From the NCBI GenBank assembly GCA_021845885.1, contig JAJZVB010000002.1, positions 1 through 53,128 on the forward strand: 53,128 bases of DNA, read 5' to 3'. Made by a program: the position numbers and the translations under genes. Shown piece by piece: positions 17,525 through 26,519 of this stretch. The notes beneath the pieces are model-generated. The model did no database searches. It saw nothing but the letters and a program-made list of their open reading frames with translations, and was not told the DNA's origin. How positions within the stretch are numbered: position 1 is the stretch's first letter; each line of letters opens with the position of its first letter. The stretch comes from Pseudomonadota bacterium (lineage in GTDB: Bacteria; Pseudomonadota; Gammaproteobacteria; Burkholderiales; JABEVD01).

Positions 17525-19653
17525 GCCGCTTCCCCGTCCATCTGCCTTGCCTGGGCCTGGTAGAGCCTGTGATAAGCGCCTTCTTTTGCGATCAGGTCGT
17601 CGTGGCTGCCGATTTCGACAATTTCCCCCCTATCCATCACCACCAGCCGATCGGCGCGGCGCAAGGTCGAAAGTCTGTGCGCAATGGCGATGGTGGTGCG
17701 GCCCCTGATGAGATTCTCGAGCGCTTCCTGGATTTCCAGCTCGGTTTCGGTGTCGACCGATGAAGTCGCTTCGTCCAGGATCAGGATGCGCGGATCGATG
17801 AGCAGCGCGCGGGCGATGGAGATGCGCTGGCGTTCTCCGCCGGAGAGGGATTGGCCGCGCTCCCCGACCAGGGAATCGTATCCCAAGGGCAGGCGAAGGA
17901 TGAATTCATGGGCATGAGCGGCCCGGGCAGCGGCCACGATTTCCGCCTTCGAGGCGTCGGGCTTTCCATAGGCGATGTTTTCGGCGATCGTACCGAAGAA
18001 CAGGAAGGGCTCCTGGAGCACGAGCCCGATGTTGCGGCGGTATTGCGCAAGGGAAAGGGAGCGGATATCCAGTCCGTCGACCAGGATTTCGCCCTCAAGA
18101 GGGTCGTAGAACCGGCAGATCAGGTTGACGAGCGTGCTCTTTCCCGACCCGCTGTGCCCGACGAGCCCGATCATCTCTCCCGGGGAAATGGAAAGATTCA
18201 CGCCCCTCAATATGGGCCTCTGGCCATAGCGGAATGCGGCCTTCCTGATCTCTATGGCCCCTTCGATTCTGCCGATCGGCAAGGGATTCGACGGTTCCGG
18301 CACGCTGGAAGCATGGTCGAGTATGTCGAAGATGCGTTTCGCCCCTGCGGCCGCCTTCTGCGTGACGGATACGATGCGGCTCATCGAATCGAGGCGTGTG
18401 TAGAAACGGGTGATGTAGGCGAGGAAGGCGGTCAGCATGCCTACGGTGATCGTTTTCCTGGACACTTCCCATATGCCGAAGGCCCAGACCACGAGCAGGC
18501 CGATTTCGGTGAGTAGCGTCACGCTCGGCCCGAATAGCGACCATACCGTGTTCACCTTGTCGTTCACCTCGAGATTGTGGGCATTGGCATGCTTGAATCG
18601 GGCCACTTCCCTCGCTTCCTGGGCGAAAGCCTTGACCACCCTGATTCCCGGAATGGTGTCGGCAAGCACGTTGGTGATTTCGGACCAGACCCTGTCGGAC
18701 TGCTCGAAGCCGTGTTTGAGCCTGTCGCGGACGTAATGGATCATCCAGGCGATGAAGGGAAGCGGCAGGAGCGTCACCACGGCGAGCCATGGATTGATGG
18801 AAAGCAGGATGGCTGCAGTCATGGCGATCATCAAAAGATCGGTTGCGAAATCGAGGAGATGGAGCGACAGGAAGACGTTGATCCGGTCCGTCTCGGAGCC
18901 TATCCTCGCGATCAGGTCGCCTGTTCTTTTTCCGCCGAAATATTCCAGGGAAAGGCTCTGCAGGTGTCTGAAGGTTTCCACCCTCAAATCGGCGCCGATG
19001 CGCTCCGACACCCTGGCGAGCAAATAGGTCCTGGCCCAGCCCAGGATCCATGCGGCCAGGGCGGCCATGAAGAGGCCTGACAAATACAAGGCGACCCTAC
19101 TCTTGTCTATCGGAATGCCGTTCTGGAAGGGAATCAGCACCTTGTCCATCAGCGGCATGGTGAGATAGGGCGGAACCATGGCTGCGGCCGTGGAGGCGAG
19201 CGTGAGCAGGAAGCCGGTGAAAAGTTCCCTACGATACGGCTTTGCGAACCGCCTCAGGCGAAACAGCGTCCAGCTCGGAGGCTGGGCTTCCTCTTCTGAC
19301 CCCTCAATGTCGATACGCGCTTCTTCTTCAATGCCGCGGAAGCAATCGAGAAGGCGTTTCGCTGCGGCGTCGCGGTCCAGGGTGTAGCGCCATGCGGCGA
19401 GCAGTCTGTCGCTGCGCAATTCGATGCGCCCGACCCCGCCATGCTCTTCTTTGACGAGTTCCAGACCTGTCCTTCCCCAGTCCTGCCATTGCCCGGAAGG
19501 GTCGAGGCCGATCAGGCGCCTGTCGGTAAGGAAAAGGAAGCTCGAGGAAAATCTCAGCGCATCGTCCAGATTCGATTCGAGCGAGGCCATGAGCTTTTCT
19601 CCCGGTTCGAGCGGGGCCTCGATCAGTGCCTCTTTTGAAGGAATGTCCTGCAT
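17521..19653 (-). CDS. ABC transporter with N-terminal PH-like domain, cyanophycin-associated
   Basis: Type IV ABC half-transporter (exporter fold), about 710 aa, longer than the usual 580-600. The first 120 or so residues form an extension with SFLFLTDRRLIGLD and GGVGRIELRSD, a pattern of bacterial PH-like domains. Six membrane helices follow (about 150-430). The ATPase domain has Walker A VGHSGSGKST (about 500), signature LSGGERQR (about 601) and Walker B ILILDEATSSVDTE (about 624), all intact. A start 15 codons upstream (19698) is possible; neither has a clear ribosome site. It overlaps the DUF1854 gene by 4 bp and is divergent from cphA'. Substrate unknown; a cyanophycin-related peptide or amino acid is an inference from context. 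Confidence 0.87.
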   Translation of the reverse strand: MQDIPSKEALIEAPLEPGEKLMASLESNLDDALRFSSSFLFLTDRRLIGLDPSGQWQDWGRTGLELVKEEHGGVGRIELRSDRLLAAWRYTLDRDAAAKRLLDCFRGIEEEARIDIEGSEEEAQPPSWTLFRLRRFAKPYRRELFTGFLLTLASTAAAMVPPYLTMPLMDKVLIPFQNGIPIDKSRVALYLSGLFMAALAAWILGWARTYLLARVSERIGADLRVETFRHLQSLSLEYFGGKRTGDLIARIGSETDRINVFLSLHLLDFATDLLMIAMTAAILLSINPWLAVVTLLPLPFIAWMIHYVRDRLKHGFEQSDRVWSEITNVLADTIPGIRVVKAFAQEAREVARFKHANAHNLEVNDKVNTVWSLFGPSVTLLTEIGLLVVWAFGIWEVSRKTITVGMLTAFLAYITRFYTRLDSMSRIVSVTQKAAAGAKRIFDILDHASSVPEPSNPLPIGRIEGAIEIRKAAFRYGQRPILRGVNLSISPGEMIGLVGHSGSGKSTLVNLICRFYDPLEGEILVDGLDIRSLSLAQYRRNIGLVLQEPFLFFGTIAENIAYGKPDASKAEIVAAARAAHAHEFILRLPLGYDSLVGERGQSLSGGERQRISIARALLIDPRILILDEATSSVDTETELEIQEALENLIRGRTTIAIAHRLSTLRRADRLVVMDRGEIVEIGSHDDLIAKEGAYHRLYQAQARQMDGEAA

Positions 19654-19779
19654 GCGCGCAGTATACCCCAAGCCGCGCAATAATCCCCCTGTCTCCATTT
19701 TGAGACAAATAATTATATTGAAAATCAGAATGTTATTTTTATTGTTCGGGGATCTGTCTCCCGCTGGCGACGTTCCGGA

Positions 19780-19794
19780 CTGGAATTATTCCAG
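19780..19794. promoter_or_regulatory. 7-1-7 palindrome upstream of the sigma-54 promoter
   Basis: CTGGAAT-T-ATTCCAG is a perfect inverted repeat centred about 75 bp before the expected transcription start, the usual location for a sigma-54 activator. The sequence is unlike the NtrC consensus, so the activator is unknown. Confidence 0.5.
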
Positions 19795-19835
19795 AAAGTC
19801 ATTTTTATTCTTTTTAAATCATTGAGTTGATTATG

Positions 19836-19850
19836 TGGCATGATATTTGC
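19836..19850 (+). promoter_or_regulatory. Sigma-54 (RpoN) promoter of cphA'-cphA
   Basis: TGGCATGATATTTGC has GG and GC separated by exactly 10 nt and matches the consensus TGGCAC-N5-TTGC except C to T at one place. Transcription would start near 19862, about 20 nt before the cphA' ATG. Confidence 0.78.
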
Positions 19851-19882
19851 TTTTATATGTGTTTCCAACACCGATCGGTCAT

Positions 19883-22015
19883 ATGCGCGACATCGAAATC
19901 CTCAGGATTCATCATCTCAAGGGGCCCAATATCTGGACCTACCGTCCCGTGCTTGAGGCCTGGGTCGATATCGGCGAACTGGAGGACTGCCCTTCCAATA
20001 CCATAGCAGGCTTTTATGAAAGGCTGGTCTCCTGGCTGCCCACGCTCGAGGAACATCGCTGCAGCTATGGGGTCAGGGGAGGATTTCTTCGCCGGGTCAG
20101 GGAAGGCACCTGGCCCGCCCATATCCTCGAGCATGTCACGCTGGAATTGCAAAGCCTCGCGGGTTTCCCGGGCGGCTTCGGCAAGGCGAGGGAAACCTCG
20201 AAGCGGGGCGTCTACAAGGTGGTGGTGCGCGCCCATCAGGAAGCGCTCACGCGGGCCTGCCTCCTTGCTGCAAGGGACCTCGTCATGGCTGCCATGGAGG
20301 ACAGGCCATTTGAGGTGGCTGCCGTGGTCAAAACATTGCGGCGCGTGGCCGATTCGTATTGCCTCGGGCCCAGCACCGCCTGCATCGTGGATGCGGCAGA
20401 CGACCGGGACATCCCGGCGATCCGCCTGAACGAAGGCAATCTGGTTCAGCTCGGCTATGGCGCCAGGAGCCGCAGGATCTGGACGGCGGAAAGCGATGCC
20501 ACCTCGGCCATCGCCGAAGGCATTTCAAGGGACAAGGATCTCACCAAGAGCTTGCTCGAATCATGCGGCGTTCCCGTTCCGGAAGGGAGACTGGCTGCTT
20601 CCTCGGAAGAGGCGTGGGAAGTGGCCGAAGCCATCGGCCTGCCCGTCGTCGTCAAGCCCACGGACGGCAATCACGGACGAGGCGTCTTCACCAACCTGCA
20701 GACAAGGGAAGAAATTGAAACCGCGTTTGAAGTGGCCGTCGGGGAAGGCAGCGGGGTCATCGTGGAGCGCTCCATTCCGGGCATCGAGCACCGCCTCCTC
20801 GTCGTGGGTGGAAAGCTGGTGGCTGCGGCAAAGGGGGAGGAAGTATTCGTGACCGGGGACGGGGTTTCCTCCGTTTCCGAACTGATCGAGCTCCAGGTCA
20901 ACAGCAGTTCCTTGCGCGGCGGCTCGGAAGACCATCCGCTCAATCCCGTCAGGCTGGACACGGCGGCCAGGATGGAGCTGAAGCGGCAGGGCTACGGCGC
21001 GGAATCGGTCATTCCTGAAGGCGTGCAGGTGCTCGTGCAGCGCAACGGAAGCGTCTGCTTCGACGTGACCGAAAGCGTTCATCCCGAAAATGCGGCCATT
21101 GCTGAACTCGCAGCCAGAGTCGTCGGGCTCGACATCGCGGGAATCGATCTGCTTGCGGAAGACATTTCGAGGCCCCTCAGGGAGCAGCATGGCGCGATCG
21201 TCGAAGTCAATGCGGGGCCCGGGCTCCTCATGCATCTGAAGCCCGCGATAGGCGCGCCCAGGCCGGTCGGGAAAGCCATCGTCGGCAGCCTTTTCGACAA
21301 GGGCGAATCGGGAAGGATTCCGATCGTCGGGATTACGGGAACCGGGGACAACAGTTCGACCGCCATGCAGATCGCCCGGCTTTTCCATCTCGAAGGGAAA
21401 AATGCAGGGCTCGCCTGCAGCGGAGGGCTTTATCTCGGAAAAAGGCGGATATCGAATCAGGCCGGATGGGCGGATTCCCGGAAGATCCTGATGAACAGGA
21501 ATGTCGAGGCCGCCGTATTCGAGAACGGCCCGCTTGTCCTGCTCGAAGAAGGACTCCCCTACGACCGCTGCCAGGTCGGCATCGTCACGGGCATCGCGCC
21601 GGGATCGAAAGTCGAGGCATTCGACATCCTGGACGAGGAGAAAATGGCCGGCGTGCTGCGCACCCAGGTCGACGTGGTGCTTGCGGAAGGGGCGGCCGTG
21701 CTCAATGCTGACGACGAGCGGGTCGTTGAAATGGCGAAATATTGTGACGGGGAGGTGATTTATTATGCCTCGGGACCGGGAAAGGTCAGTGCCCACATCG
21801 AGGCGGGGCACCGCGCCGTTTTTCTGCGCGGACGCTACCTGTTCCTCGCGCATGGGGGGGGCGAAACCAGGCTGATGCAGGGCGGCATCGGGCTGCTTCC
21901 TGCGGCTGCCGCAGCCGTCGCCCTGGGTTTCGATATTGAACTCATCAAAAATGGACTGGGAACATTCGACTGTGCCGATGCGGCCGAAATGAAAAGGAAT
22001 GCGGAATGCAATTAA
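19883..22015 (+). CDS. Cyanophycin synthetase-like protein with degenerate Mur domain (CphA')
   Basis: Cyanophycin synthetase paralogue of about 710 aa, shorter than the usual 850-900. The N-terminal domain starts RIHHLKGPNIWTYRPVLEAW. The ATP-grasp domain is intact, with VVKPTDGNHGRGV (about 255-267) and VEVNAGPGLLMHL near its end. The Mur-ligase-like domain begins near residue 480, but its P-loop reads GITGTGDNSST, where the partner enzyme has GTNGKTTT; the essential lysine is gone and the C-terminal part is short. The second ATP-dependent step is therefore probably lost. Start: ATG at 19883 gives the family N-terminus and fits the sigma-54 promoter. It overlaps cphA by 10 bp. It may be a helper, a primer-forming unit, or a CphA2-like enzyme. 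Confidence 0.88.
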   Translation: MRDIEILRIHHLKGPNIWTYRPVLEAWVDIGELEDCPSNTIAGFYERLVSWLPTLEEHRCSYGVRGGFLRRVREGTWPAHILEHVTLELQSLAGFPGGFGKARETSKRGVYKVVVRAHQEALTRACLLAARDLVMAAMEDRPFEVAAVVKTLRRVADSYCLGPSTACIVDAADDRDIPAIRLNEGNLVQLGYGARSRRIWTAESDATSAIAEGISRDKDLTKSLLESCGVPVPEGRLAASSEEAWEVAEAIGLPVVVKPTDGNHGRGVFTNLQTREEIETAFEVAVGEGSGVIVERSIPGIEHRLLVVGGKLVAAAKGEEVFVTGDGVSSVSELIELQVNSSSLRGGSEDHPLNPVRLDTAARMELKRQGYGAESVIPEGVQVLVQRNGSVCFDVTESVHPENAAIAELAARVVGLDIAGIDLLAEDISRPLREQHGAIVEVNAGPGLLMHLKPAIGAPRPVGKAIVGSLFDKGESGRIPIVGITGTGDNSSTAMQIARLFHLEGKNAGLACSGGLYLGKRRISNQAGWADSRKILMNRNVEAAVFENGPLVLLEEGLPYDRCQVGIVTGIAPGSKVEAFDILDEEKMAGVLRTQVDVVLAEGAAVLNADDERVVEMAKYCDGEVIYYASGPGKVSAHIEAGHRAVFLRGRYLFLAHGGGETRLMQGGIGLLPAAAAAVALGFDIELIKNGLGTFDCADAAEMKRNAECN

Positions 22016-24564
22016 AGCGTATCAGGGCCCTGAGGGGCCCCAATCTTTGGACGAGACATACCGCGCTGGAAGCCTTGGTTTCTTGTCATGAAAAGCCCGA
22101 TGCGGGTTTCAATGTCAGGTTCGGCGCCGTTTTCCCCGAAATGGGGCAACCCGGGAGCTTCGCCCATGCATTGACGCATGCAGCGCTCGAGCTCCAGGTT
22201 CTGGCGGGATGTCAGGTGGCCTTCAGCTGCACGATGGCCATGCCCGAACCGGGTACTCATCTTTCCGTGGTTGAATATGGCGAGGAGGAAGTCGGCAGGC
22301 TGGCTTTCGAGCTCGCCGAGGCATTGTGCAGGTCGGCCCTGAATAATGAGGCTTTCGATCTTCAGGAGGCCCTGGCGAGGATCAGGGATCTCGATGAGGA
22401 TTCGAGGATCGGCCCCAGCACGGGTTCCATAGTCCAGGCGGCGATCGACCGGGAAATCCCCTGGCGCAGGCTGACGCGAGGCTCCCTCGTCCAGTTCGGA
22501 TGGGGAAGCCGCCAGAGGCGCATCCAGGCGGCCGAAACAGACCGCTGCGGGGCGATTGCGGAATCCATCGCCCAGGACAAGGATCTCGCCAAGATGCTGC
22601 TCGATGCGGCAGGCGTTCCGGTGCCTCAGGGCCGTCCCGTCGAGGACGCCGAGGATGCCTGGCTTGCGGCATGCGAAATAGGCGCCCCGGTCGTGGTCAA
22701 GCCCAGAAACGGCAACCAGGGCAAGGGCATCACCGCCAACATTTCGCAAAGGGATGAAGTGTTTTCCGCCTATGATGCCGCTTGCGGGTATGACGACGAA
22801 GTGCTGGTGGAGCGCTATCTTCCGGGATGCGATTATCGCCTTCTGGTGGTGGGAAATGGTATGGTCGCCGCGGCAAGGCGCGATCCACCCCATGTGATCG
22901 GCGACGGAAAAAGAGCCATCAGGGAACTCGTGGAGGCGGTCAACAATGATCCGATGCGAGGGGAAGGGCATGCCACTTCGCTCACCAAAATAAGGCTCGA
23001 CGAAATTGCGCTCGCCACGCTCGCCCGCCAGGGGCTGGAAGCCGATTCGATTCCGGAAGAAGGCAGGAAGGTCGTGCTCAGGAACAATGCCAACCTTTCA
23101 ACGGGCGGCACGGCGACCGACGTCACGCTTGACGTGCATCCCGAAGTCGCAGCCCGCGCGGTCGAGGCGGCGAAGGCGGTCGGGCTCAAGGTCTGCGGCG
23201 TGGACATCGTCTGCGGGAATGTGGGACTGCCGCTCGAAGAGCAGGGCGGCGGCGTCGTCGAAGTGAATGCGGCGCCCGGGTTGCGCATGCATCTCGATCC
23301 TTCCTTCGGGGAAAAGAGGCCGGTGGGAGAAGCCATCATGTCCGAATTGTTCCCTGAGGGAGACGGGCGCATCCCGCTCGTCGCCGTGACGGGAACCAAC
23401 GGTAAAACCACTACGGTCAGGCTCTGCGCCCATCTTCTCGGCAAAAGCGGATTGCGCGTCGGCATGACCAATTCCGACGGCGTCTATATCGGGGGTCAAC
23501 GCATCGACACCGGGGATTGCAGCGGGCCGAAAAGCGCGCGCAACGTGCTGCTGCATCCCGACGTCGATGCCGCCGTTCTGGAAACCGCGAGGGGGGGGCT
23601 GTTGCGGGAAGGGCTCGCCTTCGACCGCTGCGACGTGGCCATCGTCACCAATATCGGCATGGGAGACCATCTGGGTCTGGCCCATATCCATACCGTCGAG
23701 GATCTCGCGGTGGTCAAGCGGGTTATCGTTGAAAATGTTTCGCCCGAAGGCTATGCCGTGCTCAATGCCGACGATCCCCTGGTCGCAGCCATGGCGGAAT
23801 CCTGTCCGGGCTCGGTCCTGTTCTTCTCCAGGAATCCTCATCATCCCCTCATTGCGGCAAGCCGCGTGAGGAGGGAGCGCGTGGTGTTCGCCTCATCCGA
23901 CGGCATTCATGCCGTACAGGGTAAATTCGAGCATCACTTTGCCTGGTCCGAAATCCCGCTCACGAGGGGAGGGGCCGTCCCGTTCCAGATCGAAAACGCG
24001 ATGGCGGCGATTGCGGCGGGATGGGCATTGGGTCTTTCCTGGGAAATCATACAAAACGGACTTTCCTCCTTCAGGAGCGATGCCGCGACAGCTCCCGGGC
24101 GGTTCAATGTGTTCGACTTCCGGGATGCCACCGTGATTGCCGATTACGGACACAATCCCGATGCGATTCTCGCGCTCGTCAAGGCCGTAGAAGCCTTCCC
24201 CGCGAGCCGCAGGACGGTCGTCATCAGCGGGGCGGGGGACAGGCGCGACGAGGATATCGTGAGCCAGACCAGGATGCTCGGTGCGGCCTTCGACGAAGTC
24301 GTGCTCTACCAGGACCAGTGCCAGCGCGGAAGGGCGGACGGGGAAGTGCTGAAGCTCTTGCGGGAAGGATTGGAAAATGCGCCGAGAACGAGGAAGATAG
24401 CCGAGATCAGGGGCGAATTCGCCGCCATCGATCGCGCGCTCGACCGATTGAATCCCGGGGAGCTTTGCCTGATCCTCGTCGATCAGGTGGACGAGGCGCT
24501 TTCCCATATCGGCCTGCGCGTCGAGGAAGCCCTGCGTTTTCCATTGCAGGCGATGGCGTCATGA
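22006..24564 (+). CDS. cphA: Cyanophycin synthetase
   Basis: Polymerises aspartate and arginine into cyanophycin, an insoluble cytoplasmic nitrogen store, using one ATP per residue. The 852-aa chain has the full three-part layout: N domain (RIRALRGPNLWTRHTALEAL), ATP-grasp domain with VVKPRNGNQGKGI (about residue 230) that adds aspartate, and Mur-ligase-like domain with intact P-loop VTGTNGKTTTVR (about 461-472), ETARGGLLREGLAFD, and IADYGHNPDAI, which adds arginine. It is the second gene of cphA'-cphA and overlaps the first by 10 bp. Its 3' end overlaps the convergent DUF1289 gene by 6 bp. No cyanophycinase gene is in the window. Confidence 0.96.
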   Translation: MQLKRIRALRGPNLWTRHTALEALVSCHEKPDAGFNVRFGAVFPEMGQPGSFAHALTHAALELQVLAGCQVAFSCTMAMPEPGTHLSVVEYGEEEVGRLAFELAEALCRSALNNEAFDLQEALARIRDLDEDSRIGPSTGSIVQAAIDREIPWRRLTRGSLVQFGWGSRQRRIQAAETDRCGAIAESIAQDKDLAKMLLDAAGVPVPQGRPVEDAEDAWLAACEIGAPVVVKPRNGNQGKGITANISQRDEVFSAYDAACGYDDEVLVERYLPGCDYRLLVVGNGMVAAARRDPPHVIGDGKRAIRELVEAVNNDPMRGEGHATSLTKIRLDEIALATLARQGLEADSIPEEGRKVVLRNNANLSTGGTATDVTLDVHPEVAARAVEAAKAVGLKVCGVDIVCGNVGLPLEEQGGGVVEVNAAPGLRMHLDPSFGEKRPVGEAIMSELFPEGDGRIPLVAVTGTNGKTTTVRLCAHLLGKSGLRVGMTNSDGVYIGGQRIDTGDCSGPKSARNVLLHPDVDAAVLETARGGLLREGLAFDRCDVAIVTNIGMGDHLGLAHIHTVEDLAVVKRVIVENVSPEGYAVLNADDPLVAAMAESCPGSVLFFSRNPHHPLIAASRVRRERVVFASSDGIHAVQGKFEHHFAWSEIPLTRGGAVPFQIENAMAAIAAGWALGLSWEIIQNGLSSFRSDAATAPGRFNVFDFRDATVIADYGHNPDAILALVKAVEAFPASRRTVVISGAGDRRDEDIVSQTRMLGAAFDEVVLYQDQCQRGRADGEVLKLLREGLENAPRTRKIAEIRGEFAAIDRALDRLNPGELCLILVDQVDEALSHIGLRVEEALRFPLQAMAS

Positions 24565-24741
24565 GCGTTTCGCAAGATTTTCCCGCCTGCGCTTTTCGGC
24601 CAGATCGAGGACGGCTTTCCTTTCCCCGGCATCCAATTCGTTCCATGCAACGATCTCGGAAAGCGATCTGAAGCAGCCCAGGCAGATGTCGTTCTCGTCC
24701 AGGCAGCAATTCCTGACGCAGGGGGAGGCGACGTCAGCCAT
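24559..24741 (-). CDS. DUF1289 small cysteine-rich protein
   Basis: A 60-aa protein of the DUF1289 family. It contains the typical SPCVRNCCLDENDICLGCFR stretch (residues 6-25), whose cysteines may bind a metal, followed by the EIVAWNELDAGERKAVL helix. Function unknown. Its start overlaps the nadB stop by 8 bp, so it is probably co-transcribed with nadB. Confidence 0.85.
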   Translation of the reverse strand: MADVASPCVRNCCLDENDICLGCFRSLSEIVAWNELDAGERKAVLDLAEKRRRENLAKRS

Positions 24742-26305
24742 GTTTCAGTATGGTGTCATAGGCATCGCTCAACTTTTCAGGATAGTCGCGGCTGTAATGC
24801 AGGCCGCGGCTTTCAGGCCGCAGCATCGCGCTCTTCACGATGAGCTGCGCCGTGAGCACGAGATTCCTGAGCTCCAGGAGATCCTGGCTGATCCTGAAGT
24901 TGGAATAATATTCCTCGATTTCTTCGGTGAGCAGCTTGATCCTGTTTTGCGCGCGCTCAAGGCGCTTCCTGGTGCGCACGATGCCGACATAATTCCACAT
25001 GAAGCGGCGCAATTCCGACCAGTTGTGATGGATCACAATTTCCTCGTCCGCGTCGGTCACGCGGCTTTCGTCCCAGAGGGGAAGCTCGATGCTTTCTCCT
25101 TTTGGTTTTTCCAGGATGTCTCTCGCGGCAGCCTTCGAGAAGACCAGGCATTCCAGGAGCGAGTTGCTGGCGAGACGGTTTGCGCCGTGCAGCCCCGTGC
25201 AGGCCGTCTCGCCTATGGCATAGAGATCCTGGACGTCGGTCCTGCCGGAGAGGTCGGTCATGACTCCGCCGCAAAGATAATGGGCTGCCGGAACGACGGG
25301 AATCGGCTCCTTGGAGATATTGATCCCGAGTTCGAGGCATCTCGAATAAATGGTGGGGAAATGGGTCCTGAGGAATTCCGGGCTTTTCTGCGTCATGTCG
25401 AGATAGACGCATTCGATGCCGCGCTTCTTCATTTCGAAGTCGATGGCGCGGGCGACGATGTCTCGCGGGGCGAGTTCGGCTCGCTCGTCGTGCAGGGGCA
25501 TGAAACGCGTTCCGTCCGGAAGCCTCAGGATCCCGCCTTCCCCCCTCAGCGCCTCCGAAATGAGAAAGGATTTTGCTTTGGGATGATAGAGGCAGGTCGG
25601 ATGGAACTGGATGAATTCCATGTCGGCCACCCTGCAGCCTGCCCGCCATGCGATCGCGACCCCGTCTCCCGTGGAAGTGTCCGGATTCGTGGTGTAAAGA
25701 TAAACTTTTCCCGCCCCGCCGGTTGCGAGCACGGTGTTGTCGGCCGCTATGCTTTTCACCTTGTTTTCCATGCAATCGAGCGCATAGAGACCCAGGCACC
25801 GGTTGTCCTTGAGGCCCACCTTGGATGCAGTGATGAGGTCGATCGCCATGTGGTGCTCGAGCACGATGATGTTCGGGTTTTTCTCCACCTTTTCGATGAG
25901 CGTTTGCTGTACGGCCGCCCCCGTTGCGTCCGCGGCATGGATGATGCGCCTGAAACTGTGCCCGCCTTCCCGGGTGAGATGGAAATGACCGGCTTCTTCG
26001 GGGTCGGCGGTGAAAGGGACGTGCAGGTCGATCAGCCATTGTATGGCCTCCCGCCCTTCCTCCACGACATGCCTCACCACTGCCTCGTTGCAAAGCCCTG
26101 CGCCCGCCACCAGCGTATCGCGGACATGCGATTCGATCGAATCGGCTTCGGAAAGGACCGCTGCGATGCCGCCCTGGGCCATGTAGCTTGCGCCCTCGGC
26201 CAGAGATTTTTTCGTGATCAGGCCGACTTTCTGCCTTTCGCCGAGATGCAGGGCCAGGGAAAGCCCGGCAAGGCCGCTGCCGACGATGAGCGTGTCAAAG
26301 CGCAT
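24734..26305 (-). CDS. nadB: L-aspartate oxidase
   Basis: Flavoprotein of 523 aa that oxidises L-aspartate to iminoaspartate, the first step of NAD biosynthesis. The N-terminal FAD dinucleotide motif is VGSGLAGLSLALHL (residues 7-20). GGIAAVL follows, then REGGHSFRRIIH and HPTCLYHP of the fumarate-reductase-like fold, the active-site arginine region ELAPRDIVARAID, and HGANRLASNSLLE. The helical C-terminal domain (about 420-523) is present. It competes with cyanophycin synthesis for aspartate, though the two genes are convergent. Confidence 0.96.
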   Translation of the reverse strand: MRFDTLIVGSGLAGLSLALHLGERQKVGLITKKSLAEGASYMAQGGIAAVLSEADSIESHVRDTLVAGAGLCNEAVVRHVVEEGREAIQWLIDLHVPFTADPEEAGHFHLTREGGHSFRRIIHAADATGAAVQQTLIEKVEKNPNIIVLEHHMAIDLITASKVGLKDNRCLGLYALDCMENKVKSIAADNTVLATGGAGKVYLYTTNPDTSTGDGVAIAWRAGCRVADMEFIQFHPTCLYHPKAKSFLISEALRGEGGILRLPDGTRFMPLHDERAELAPRDIVARAIDFEMKKRGIECVYLDMTQKSPEFLRTHFPTIYSRCLELGINISKEPIPVVPAAHYLCGGVMTDLSGRTDVQDLYAIGETACTGLHGANRLASNSLLECLVFSKAAARDILEKPKGESIELPLWDESRVTDADEEIVIHHNWSELRRFMWNYVGIVRTRKRLERAQNRIKLLTEEIEEYYSNFRISQDLLELRNLVLTAQLIVKSAMLRPESRGLHYSRDYPEKLSDAYDTILKHG

Positions 26306-26380
26306 TCAAATCCTTTGTTATGTTTCTGTCACAAATATATCATGATTGCCGCCGGATTTTTCGAAATAGGCAAGCCTTCC

Positions 26381-26410
26381 GTGAACTAATAACCATGACG
26401 GATTGTCTCT
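26381..26410 (+). promoter_or_regulatory. Weak candidate sigma-E promoter of rpoE
   Basis: GTGAACT (26381-26387) resembles the sigma-E -35 element GGAACTT, and TCTCT (26406-26410) the -10 element, with spacing of about 17-18 nt. Autoregulation of rpoE is usual, but the match is imperfect. The rest of the 214-bp gap before rpoE shows nothing clear. Confidence 0.35.
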
Positions 26411-26519
26411 TGCTTGACGATGCTTGTTTCATCAAATGCGCCCTGAAAGGTTATACTGCAACAGTTCCGCTATAAAATCGTAGCCGAATTGAAACTTATC
26501 GCACTATTCAGGGAATCGC

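Noticed and set aside
24686..26389. Open frame of 567 codons opposite nadB
   Set aside because: Shadow of nadB; composition is arbitrary and no family is recognised.
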